Positions 57,612 through 64,000 of a DNA stretch of 64,000 bases are shown in pieces. Both the position numbers and the translations under genes were made by a program. This stretch comes from Asticcacaulis tiandongensis (GTDB lineage: Bacteria; Pseudomonadota; Alphaproteobacteria; Caulobacterales; Caulobacteraceae): contig NZ_SSBC01000010.1 in the NCBI RefSeq assembly GCF_006475605.1, positions 1,240,001-1,304,000 on the forward strand, written 5' to 3'. The notes beneath the pieces are model-generated. The model was not told the DNA's origin. It did no database searches and saw nothing but the letters and a program-made list of their open reading frames with translations. Within the stretch, counting starts at the first letter, position 1; every line of letters starts with the position of its first letter.

Positions 57612-57657
57612 ATCCCGTTTTGGAATATGCTAACCCGCTTAGGCTAAAAAACGGGAT
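57612..57657 (+). promoter_or_regulatory. Perfect inverted repeat before the prephenate dehydrogenase gene
   Basis: ATCCCGTTTT (57612-57621) and AAAACGGGAT (57648-57657) pair over 10 bases around a 26-base loop, ending 10 bases before the preferred GTG start. It could be an operator or an RNA leader hairpin; no leader peptide is apparent. Confidence 0.4.
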
Positions 57658-57667
57658 AAGTGGGCGC

Positions 57668-58438
57668 GTGAGCAAAAAAGTATATACATTGGGTCTGTTC
57701 GGCTTGGGGGCCTTCGGGCAATTGATTGTGCGTCATCTGGCGCCCTATTTCGACATCTATGTCTATGATCCGTCGCCTAAAGCCAGGGCCTTCGCCAAAC
57801 GTCATAATGTTACCCTTACGACACTTGAGGTCGCGGCCGCCTGCCGGTTTGTGGTTCTGGCCACGCCGATACGCTCCCTTAAGGAACTGGCGAAAACCAT
57901 CGCCCCGCATGTGCGCAAATATGCGCTGGTGATTGATGTCGGCTCGGTGAAGGTGAAGCCCGCCCAGTGGCTGAAAGACACGCTGGCACCGACCACTTCC
58001 ATATTATGTACCCATCCCCTTTTCGGGCCACAATCGGCCAGCAAAGGCATCAACGATATGGAAATCGTTGTCTGCCCCGTACGGATGCGTCACCTCAAAC
58101 CCGTCATAGCCTTTCTGAAAAACACGCTCGGCCTTAAGGTCTCACTGGCCACTCCAGAGGAACACGACCGGGCGCTGGCAGCGGTTCAGGGCCTGACGCA
58201 TATGATCGCCAAGGTCTTAAGTGGTCTGGAGCCCTTGCCGCAGGAGCACACCACGCGCTCCTATGACCTTCTGATGCAAGGTGTGCGTCTGGTGCAGGGA
58301 GATTCGGATGAACTGTTTCTCAGTATCGAACGCGACAACCCCTATGCCTCCGAAGTGCGTCGGCGGTTCTTCTCGGAAATCGACAGCCTCAGGGCGCGTC
58401 TTGAAGCGCATGATCCGGACGCCTCAAACGGAAGCTAG
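57668..58438 (+). CDS. Prephenate/arogenate dehydrogenase
   Basis: 256 residues from GTG 57668; a TTG at 57620 would add 16 residues encoded inside a hairpin, so it is not chosen. NAD(P)-binding LGLFGLGAFGQLI, DVGSVKVKPAQWL and CTHPLFGPQSA, with the catalytic His of the family, match TyrA-type dehydrogenases of the short alphaproteobacterial kind. Oxidises prephenate or arogenate in tyrosine synthesis. Ends by overlapping the convergent porin gene by 4 bases. Confidence 0.88.
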   Translation: MSKKVYTLGLFGLGAFGQLIVRHLAPYFDIYVYDPSPKARAFAKRHNVTLTTLEVAAACRFVVLATPIRSLKELAKTIAPHVRKYALVIDVGSVKVKPAQWLKDTLAPTTSILCTHPLFGPQSASKGINDMEIVVCPVRMRHLKPVIAFLKNTLGLKVSLATPEEHDRALAAVQGLTHMIAKVLSGLEPLPQEHTTRSYDLLMQGVRLVQGDSDELFLSIERDNPYASEVRRRFFSEIDSLRARLEAHDPDASNGS

Positions 58439-59124
58439 AAACCCTGCTTAAGGGCCAGCACCAAACGGTCACCATGCCCCTTGGAATATTCATGGCGGTT
58501 GGTGTCGTAATAGCGCAGATCAAGCTCAGTCTTGTCCCGCAGGGCATAGCTCAGGCCGACGTTCCACGCCATGTAATCACGGCTGGGGCGCATGGTCCGG
58601 CCCCCAATACCACCGGAAAGCTCAAGGCGATCAGTCAATTCGCGCGTGGCCCCGACCTCAATATAGAGCGCCTCTTTGGTTGAGCCGCTGGAATCCGGTG
58701 AATAGACACTTTCGAAATAGAGGCCATTTTTGCCATAGGATTTACTCAGATCGGTCTGCCATTCATAGGCCTCATTGTCCGAACCTGCGACCGCCCCAAG
58801 ATTGACCTTATAGATGATCTGGCTCGACCATTTATAGCCGCTGTCGGTTTGCCCTTTGAGACCAAGCGCTATACCCGACTGATGGTCACTGCCATCACTG
58901 CCCTTGTAATTCTTATAGCGCAGGGCGGCAAAGCCAAGCCCGCGGGTCGCCGTCAGAACCGCACCGGCCTGACCATTGCCTTTCGTTTCCGACACACCCT
59001 TGCTGTTGGAATCTGTGGCGAGCGTAAACTGACCCGACAGTTTGATGTCCTCCGCCAGAACCGGCGTTTGCACCAGTAACGAGACAATGGCCGCAAGCGC
59101 CACAGGGGTATAAACAGAAGACAA
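58435..59124 (-). CDS. TorF-family putative porin
   Basis: 229 residues: signal peptide (VLAED near residue 25), then a small beta-barrel of the TIGR02001/TorF type (LSGQFTLATDSNSKGVSETKG; closing VLALKQGF with terminal Phe for barrel insertion). Outer-membrane channel; permeant unknown. Confidence 0.85.
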   Translation of the reverse strand: MSSVYTPVALAAIVSLLVQTPVLAEDIKLSGQFTLATDSNSKGVSETKGNGQAGAVLTATRGLGFAALRYKNYKGSDGSDHQSGIALGLKGQTDSGYKWSSQIIYKVNLGAVAGSDNEAYEWQTDLSKSYGKNGLYFESVYSPDSSGSTKEALYIEVGATRELTDRLELSGGIGGRTMRPSRDYMAWNVGLSYALRDKTELDLRYYDTNRHEYSKGHGDRLVLALKQGF

Positions 59125-59218
59125 CGGATAACTCCTCGCAGCGCTTTGCCTACGCCACCTTGTAATAAATCTGCCAAAAAAGCGTCACATAACGCCCTCT
59201 ACGACATTTTCACGACAG

Positions 59219-60178
59219 TTATGTGACAGTCCCGGCATTAAAATTCTGTACAAAGTCCGCACCGGCTTCCTCATATTCCGTTCTGAGCCGCTCCACCAGA
59301 TCCGCCACCGGCACAATATCTTCGATATTACCAACGCCCTGACCCGCCGACCAGACGGTTTTCCATGCCTTGGCCTCCTCATGCATTTCATGCGCCATGT
59401 CCATAGCGGGCTTTTCCCCCGCCAGAATTTCCGGCGTAAAGCCATTGGCCTGAAGCGAAGCCCCAAGGAAACTTGCGGCCACACCGGATACCGCAGGCGT
59501 ATAGACGATATCCTTAGCCGCGCTCTCCAGCAGCATCGCCTTATAGGCCTCCTGCGCCATAGCCTCGCGCGTGGCAATAAACCGCGTCCCCATATAGGCG
59601 AGATCAGCGCCCATAAGACGCGCAGCGGCCACATCACGCCCTGTGCTTAAGGCGCCCGACAGTATAATCGTACCTTTGAAGAAACGCCGTACCTCGCCCA
59701 AAAGCGCAAACGGGTTCAGGGTGCCTGCATGGCCACCGGCGCCGGCACACACAAGAATCAGGCCATCGGCACCGGCTTCTGCTGCCTTTTCGGCGTGACG
59801 CACGGAAATGACATCATGAAACACCACGCCGCCATAGCTGTGGATGCTGTCCACCACCTCACTGACAGCCCCTAATGAGGTGATTACCAGCGGCACCTGA
59901 TGATCCACCGTCAACTTAAGGTCGGCCTCAAGGCGGCTATTGGTCTTATGTACAATCAGATTAACGCCATATCGGGCATCGTCAGGCGAAAGGGCGGCAC
60001 TAATCTGCTCAAGCCAGTCCGCATAACCTTCTGAGGTCCGCTGATTTAACGCCGGAAAGGTGCCGATAATGCCGGATTTACAGGCTGCAATAACCAGATC
60101 AGGGCCAGAAACCAAAAACATCGGTGCCGCAATAACCGGCAGCTTAAGCCCCGTTTTCAGATTATCAGCAATACCCAT
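59219..60178 (-). CDS. Nitronate monooxygenase-like flavin enzyme
   Basis: 319-residue TIM barrel of the 2-nitropropane dioxygenase family. PVIAAPMFLVSGPDLVIA, GADGLILVCAGAGGHAGTLNP (FMN phosphate region with the AGGH motif) and LMGADLAYMGTRFIAT are typical. Its true substrate in this organism is unknown: nitronates, or an enoyl-type reaction. Confidence 0.9.
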   Translation of the reverse strand: MGIADNLKTGLKLPVIAAPMFLVSGPDLVIAACKSGIIGTFPALNQRTSEGYADWLEQISAALSPDDARYGVNLIVHKTNSRLEADLKLTVDHQVPLVITSLGAVSEVVDSIHSYGGVVFHDVISVRHAEKAAEAGADGLILVCAGAGGHAGTLNPFALLGEVRRFFKGTIILSGALSTGRDVAAARLMGADLAYMGTRFIATREAMAQEAYKAMLLESAAKDIVYTPAVSGVAASFLGASLQANGFTPEILAGEKPAMDMAHEMHEEAKAWKTVWSAGQGVGNIEDIVPVADLVERLRTEYEEAGADFVQNFNAGTVT

Positions 60179-60284
60179 GATTACCCCGCCTTTTTCAATT
60201 GACCCTAAGTAAAGATAACATCTTGTAATTTCTTGAGTATTGCCTAAGTTCCGACCTCACACAATCCCTTACCCCTGTGACGAC

Positions 60285-61268
60285 ATGATGAAGTTTTTTC
60301 GGCTGGATGGTTTTATTTTGGCCATGATACTGGCGGTGATTGCTGGCCTTCTGCTTCCTGAATGGGGCGCAAAGGGTGGCGTGCTCCACCTCGACATTGT
60401 CACCTCCATCGGTATCGGTCTGGTCTTCTTCCTGCACGGGGCCAATCTGTCGCCCTCCGCCGTTAAGGCCGGTGCCGCCAACTGGCGACTGCATGTCTTT
60501 GTCCATGCGGCAACCTTTGTCCTGTTTCCAGCCATAGGTTTTGCGGTATTTTTCACCACCGGCGGGGTCTTGCCCGAAGAAGTGCGACTGGGCTTCTTTT
60601 TCCTCTGCGCCCTGCCCTCGACCATCACCACATCGGTGGCCATGACGGCTATGGGGCGCGGCAATGTGGCCGGGGCCATATTTGACGCCACGCTTTCGGG
60701 CCTGATCGGCATGGTCATGACACCGGTTCTGATTTCGCTGGTGGTCAGCGCTTCATCCGGTCACCTGCCGCTCGGCCCCGCCATAATGGATGTGATGGTC
60801 AAGCTGCTGCTGCCCTTTGCCGCCGGTCAGATGCTGCGGCCCTTTATCGGTAAGTTTCTCGCACGGCACAAACCGTGGATATCCAAGGCCGACCGCACGG
60901 TCGTCATACTGATCGTCTATGCCGCCTTTTGTGAATCGACACTGGCCGGTCTGTGGACACAGTATGACCCGCTGCTGATCGGGGGCATCGTGGTCATGAC
61001 ATCAGCCCTACTGATTGTGGTGCTGGGCTTAACCGTCTTCATGGCCCGCCGGTTGAACTTTTCGCATGAAGATGAAGTGGCCGCCGTCTTCTGCGGCTCA
61101 AAGAAAAGTCTGGCCAATGGCGCGCCAATCGCCGCCGTACTGTTTGCCGGTCATCCGGCCATGGGAATGCTCATGCTGCCGATTATGATTTACCATCAAA
61201 TCCAGCTGGTGGTCTGTACGTTTATGGCCAAACGCTATGCGGAGAAGGCCGACGCGCTTAAGCAATAA
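60285..61268 (+). CDS. Bile acid:sodium symporter-type (BASS, SBF-like) transporter
   Basis: 327 residues from ATG 60285; the frame opens earlier at a TTG with no homology. About ten helices; LFFLHGANLSPSAVKAG, FFFLCALPSTITTSVAMTAMGRGN and VAAVFCGSKKSLANGAPIAAVLF are YfeH/SBF-like 10-TM signatures. Cargo unknown, an organic anion by family. Its end overlaps the convergent DUF465 gene by 11 bases. Confidence 0.88.
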   Translation: MMKFFRLDGFILAMILAVIAGLLLPEWGAKGGVLHLDIVTSIGIGLVFFLHGANLSPSAVKAGAANWRLHVFVHAATFVLFPAIGFAVFFTTGGVLPEEVRLGFFFLCALPSTITTSVAMTAMGRGNVAGAIFDATLSGLIGMVMTPVLISLVVSASSGHLPLGPAIMDVMVKLLLPFAAGQMLRPFIGKFLARHKPWISKADRTVVILIVYAAFCESTLAGLWTQYDPLLIGGIVVMTSALLIVVLGLTVFMARRLNFSHEDEVAAVFCGSKKSLANGAPIAAVLFAGHPAMGMLMLPIMIYHQIQLVVCTFMAKRYAEKADALKQ

Positions 61269-61671
61269 TATCGGGACGGATACGGTCCTCTAGGGTAACA
61301 ATCTGATCGCGCAGAGCCAGTTTTTTACGCTTCAGGCGGGCGATCAGAATCTGATCCGGCTGAGGCACGACCTCAAGGGCAGAAATAGAATCGTCGAGAT
61401 CCTTATGCTCCTGACGCAAGAGCGCCAATTGCGTGCGCAGGGCCACCGTCTCGGCATTTATTGGCAAGGACCGCACATGTTCGTCTTCTTCGCGGATTTG
61501 CGGCTCAAGGTCATCCGGTTGATGATCGGTCTCGTTGGCGGACTGAGGACTATTATCCTGCCGTGACAGCACCCGCCTTTCCTCATCACCACCGCCCGTC
61601 GCTTCGGTATTTTTCACCAACGTCAGGGCATCCGGTCGGAACAGGGCGTGTATATTGCTGTCGTCATGCAT
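61258..61671 (-). CDS. DUF465 (YdcH-like) protein with long disordered N-terminus
   Basis: 137 residues. The last 60 are a DUF465 coiled-coil hairpin: LRQEHKDLDDSISALEVVPQPDQILIARLKRKKLALRDQI. The first 75 are acidic and low in order (EATGGGDEERRVLS, SANETDHQPDDLEP). Most DUF465 proteins lack such an extension. Function unknown. A normal-size DUF465 gene is at 63009. Confidence 0.82.
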   Translation of the reverse strand: MHDDSNIHALFRPDALTLVKNTEATGGGDEERRVLSRQDNSPQSANETDHQPDDLEPQIREEDEHVRSLPINAETVALRTQLALLRQEHKDLDDSISALEVVPQPDQILIARLKRKKLALRDQIVTLEDRIRPDIIA

Positions 61672-61749
61672 CGAGATCAGCTCCGTTTCAGGGATTGGCG
61701 TTATAAGGACTTATACGCTGACTAAGGGTTTATAGCGCAAAATACCCCC

Positions 61750-62214
61750 TTAAGAAAGAGCGTCTCTTAAACGCTTAAGACCTGTGCGCGGCACCACCGG
61801 TGACCAGAAACGCGCCAGTCGCACCAGATTGTCTCCCGCCTGTGTCTGAGAGCGCTCGGTGGACATCAGCCCCTCAAGCGCTGACATCAGCGCTTTTTCC
61901 GCCGCCAGTTCCGCCGCCTTGACCTGCTCACGGATTGCCGACTTGGCGGCATCGTCCATATCGCTGACGGGCCCCTTGATGCGGCGACGAATGCTCCTCA
62001 AAGGCGCAATGACGTGCTCAGACCAGGCCCGCGCCGTATCAACCGCCGCTTCAGACAGGTCTTCGTTCAGCACATAGCCCTGCGCTTCGGTCCACAGACC
62101 GAACAACAAAAGCGGCACACACTGGTCATGGGTATCCTGTAGCTCAAGGCAGGCTTCGGCCACCGCAGGCGTGGCATAGACTCTGACTGCCCAGTCCCAG
62201 AAATTTTCAGTCAT
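61750..62214 (-). CDS. TIGR02444/DUF2390 family protein
   Basis: 154 residues, all helical. FWDWAVRVYATPAVAEACLELQDTHDQCVPLLLFGLWTEAQG is the typical DUF2390 start. No function known. Overlaps the ubiX gene by 8 bases, so it is co-translated with it. Confidence 0.85.
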   Translation of the reverse strand: MTENFWDWAVRVYATPAVAEACLELQDTHDQCVPLLLFGLWTEAQGYVLNEDLSEAAVDTARAWSEHVIAPLRSIRRRIKGPVSDMDDAAKSAIREQVKAAELAAEKALMSALEGLMSTERSQTQAGDNLVRLARFWSPVVPRTGLKRLRDALS

Positions 62215-62791
62215 CGGCGTTCATGCCGCCCCAGCGTTGCACGGGGGCCTCAAGGCCAAACAGGTCAAGCGCACGACCGACGCTCTGAGCGACCATATCC
62301 TGAAGGGTTTGCGGGCGGGTATAGAAGGCGGGAACGGGCGGAGCCACAATCGCTCCCATCTCCGTCACCGCCGCCATGGTCTTCAGATGCCCCAGATGCA
62401 GCGGGCTTTCGCGCACCATCAGCACCAGCCGCCTACGTTCCTTAAGCGTCACGTCACCGGACCGGCTAATGAGATTTGACGTCACCCCCGTGGCAATTTC
62501 GCTTAGGGTCTTGATTGAACAGGGTGCAATCAACATACCCAGTGTACGGAACGATCCCGAGGCTATGGTTGCGCCAATATCCCCCACCCGATAGACTTGA
62601 TCCGCCAGTGCATTTACCTCCGAAAGGCTCCGGTCTGTCTCGGCCGAAAGCGACAGTGCCGCCGCTTTTGAGATCACCAGATGGCTTTCAACCCCTAGTG
62701 AATTCAACATCTTAAGGGCGGTTATGCCATAGATCGCCCCTGACGCGCCGCTTATGGCGACAATGAGCCGTGAGGGAGTTTGGGGCGACAT
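62207..62791 (-). CDS. ubiX: Flavin prenyltransferase UbiX
   Basis: 194 residues. Prenylates FMN to make the prFMN cofactor of UbiD decarboxylases, used in ubiquinone synthesis. VAISGASGAIYG, IAPCSIKTLSEIATGVTSNLISRSGDVTLKERRRLVLMVRE and SPLHLGHLKTM are conserved. No ubiD in this window. Confidence 0.95.
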   Translation of the reverse strand: MSPQTPSRLIVAISGASGAIYGITALKMLNSLGVESHLVISKAAALSLSAETDRSLSEVNALADQVYRVGDIGATIASGSFRTLGMLIAPCSIKTLSEIATGVTSNLISRSGDVTLKERRRLVLMVRESPLHLGHLKTMAAVTEMGAIVAPPVPAFYTRPQTLQDMVAQSVGRALDLFGLEAPVQRWGGMNADD

Positions 62792-63008
62792 TTTTTCTCC
62801 TTAACGGGGAAACAGGGTTAAGCACACGCTTACTCTGAATCTCTCAATAGCGTGATCGAATGTAACCGATCGTGATTCTACAGTCCACGCTTTACAGTGT
62901 TCCATGGTGGGGTTCAAACATGGGGTTTGGACATAGTTCTTTCAGACACATTTTTTATGGATCCGGGCAACAGGCCCGCAGACGTCCGTATTGTGAAGGA
63001 GACTACCA

Positions 63009-63200
63009 ATGAGCATAGAAGCCAGAGTCCGTGAGCTAGATAATCGTCATCAGTCCCTCAAGGCCACCATCGCGCGTGAGGAACGCTCCCCCTCTGTGGA
63101 CTCACTCTATCTCAAGGAACTGAAGCGTAAGAAGCTTAAGCTCAAAGAGGAAATCGACCGAATACGCGCCGATATGCAGCCTGAGACGACCTTGCAATAG
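63009..63200 (+). CDS. DUF465 (YdcH-like) small coiled-coil protein
   Basis: 63 residues: RVRELDNRHQSLKATIAREERSPSVDSLYLKELKRKKLKLKEEIDRIRADM, a helical hairpin with a typical DUF465 core, highly charged. AAGGAG precedes the ATG by 7 bases. Role unknown. Followed by a strong terminator. Confidence 0.9.
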   Translation: MSIEARVRELDNRHQSLKATIAREERSPSVDSLYLKELKRKKLKLKEEIDRIRADMQPETTLQ

Positions 63201-63232
63201 GTCGGGCTGCAAAAAGCGCAGGTCAAACAAAA

Positions 63233-63267
63233 AAGCCCCCCTGAAAAACTTCAGGGGGGCTTTTTTT
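63233..63267 (+). terminator. Terminator after the DUF465 gene
   Basis: AGCCCCCCTGAA-AAAC-TTCAGGGGGGCT followed by TTTTTT; a 12-base perfect stem. Confidence 0.95.
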
Positions 63268-63405
63268 ACCTGATTAAGGACGCTTTAAAAGGGTTGGAGT
63301 CTTAGCCGAAAAGACGTGTCTTCGAGAACCGAAGCGCAGTGTACTTGGGTACATGAGCATCGGAAGCGCAGAAGAGGCGCCTTTGCAGGCCAGAAAACAG
63401 CCCTT

Positions 63406-64000
63406 TTACGGGCACTGGCCTTCGCCTTCGATGGTCGCCAACTGTACGGTGTTATAGGTGATCTTCAGCGGTTGCGCCGAAGACAGACCAAACGGAATAC
63501 CGACCTGCTTCATGTCGAGACCAATAGCGCCGAAGCAGTTCAGCTTGACCTTAAGCGTGTGGAACTTGCCATCGGCCTTGAGAAGCCGCGAAATATCACG
63601 TTGCTGGCCGACAAAGCGGTCACGGCCAAGGAACAGATTAACCGGGCCGGTCGGGGCCTGATCCAGCTTATAGCTGAAGGAAATGGCCAGTTCACCCGTG
63701 GCCTGACGGCTCAGATCAACCAGAGGGCCTTCAAAATAGGCGCGCGATTCCTGTCCGGTGAAGGTCAGGATACGACCTGATTCCTGTGCTCCGGCGTCGG
63801 TAATGGTTTGGGTGATGAAACCTTGCGGTGACGCCAGATTGCCCGCCCCCTCAGCGGCCCCTTGCGCATCGGCCAGATAGAATTTCCATGGTTCGCGCAC
63901 GCGACCCGCCGTGAAATAGTTGTCCACGTTCACCAGTTGCACATCCTTGAGGCCGGAATCTTCGGACAATGGAGCAAGGTTTGTTTTATTGGCGTAGGTC
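63406..64000 (-). CDS. GH3 glucosidase-like enzyme, C-terminal part only
   Basis: Only the last 198 residues are in the window; the frame is open at base 64000 and an internal TTG at 63969 is not a start. The segment SEDSGLKDVQLVNVDNYFT ... PWKFYLADAQG ... ILTFTGQESRAYFEGPLVDLSRQATGELAISFSYKLDQAP ... FLGRDRFVGQQRDISRLLKADGKFHTLKVKLNCF is a galactose-binding-like (ExoP-type) C-terminal domain found at the end of alphaproteobacterial GH3 beta-glucosidases. The catalytic part lies outside the window. Confidence 0.72.
   Translation of the reverse strand, partial: TYANKTNLAPLSEDSGLKDVQLVNVDNYFTAGRVREPWKFYLADAQGAAEGAGNLASPQGFITQTITDAGAQESGRILTFTGQESRAYFEGPLVDLSRQATGELAISFSYKLDQAPTGPVNLFLGRDRFVGQQRDISRLLKADGKFHTLKVKLNCFGAIGLDMKQVGIPFGLSSAQPLKITYNTVQLATIEGEGQCP

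Noticed and set aside
57620-57667. Upstream TTG start of the prephenate dehydrogenase
   Set aside because: The 16 extra residues are encoded by a 10-base inverted repeat and show no family similarity; GTG 57668 gives the normal Rossmann start.

Overview
The window looks like chromosomal DNA of a free-living, polysaccharide-degrading alphaproteobacterium, most likely order Caulobacterales (an Asticcacaulis- or Caulobacter-like genome). This rests on several features: two large TonB-dependent receptors next to glycoside hydrolase genes, a mraZ-to-murD division and wall cluster, meso-DAP type MurE, DUF1491 and DUF465 (YdcH-like) proteins, a TorF-type porin, and the overall codon style. The genus is an inference. 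I see no CRISPR array, prophage, insertion sequence or plasmid replication gene.

Region 1 (1-10154) is an N-acetylglucosamine/chitin-oligosaccharide locus. It has an outer-membrane TonB receptor (cut by the window start) reading left. Reading right are a secreted GH20 hexosaminidase, a NagX-type membrane acetyltransferase, a small secreted carbohydrate-binding-like protein, and a second unit with an inner-membrane NagP transporter, a BadF-type amino-sugar kinase and NagA deacetylase. No nagB deaminase or local regulator is present. Two AT-rich intergenic regions carry candidate operators that share TTTGGTATT.

Region 2 (10149-23629) is mixed housekeeping: a PP2C-like phosphatase with a hotdog thioesterase, an Rrf2 regulator with an RluA-type pseudouridine synthase, prfC, a hemolysin III protein, a MipA/OmpV protein, a GH97 glucosidase, several small conserved proteins and tRNA-Gly(GCC). 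It ends with an unusual signalling pair: a PAS protein that has a phosphoacceptor helix but no ATPase domain, and a response regulator with two receiver domains and no output domain.

Region 3 (23639-32776, minus strand) is the dcw cluster mraZ-rsmH-ftsL-ftsI-murE-murF-mraY-murD, ending at murD. Region 4 (33074-41231) holds RNase P RNA, an amidase, a TerB/DnaJ protein, the Kdo genes kdsA-kdsB and kdsD, two glycosyltransferases between them (one of low GC), and a SelT/W/H-like protein.

Region 5 (41299-56761) is an arabinan/pectin utilisation locus. It contains a GH43 arabinanase, a FadR-type GntR regulator, a periplasmic GH51, a TonB receptor, a cytoplasmic GH51 and a complete oligosaccharide ABC importer, all on the minus strand. 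Diverging from these are an ExuT-like MFS transporter and a Tat-exported DUF2264 protein. Half-sites of the form TTGTCNGA/TCNGACAA occur in front of the receptor and between the importer and MFS genes, which suggests one regulon.

Region 6 (56882-64000) has an EF-hand protein, a prephenate dehydrogenase, a TorF-like porin, a nitronate monooxygenase-like enzyme, a BASS-type transporter, two DUF465 proteins, a DUF2390 protein, UbiX and the C-terminus of a GH3 glucosidase. Genome-type palindromic repeats are seen at 12564, 18026, 50873 and 50945.
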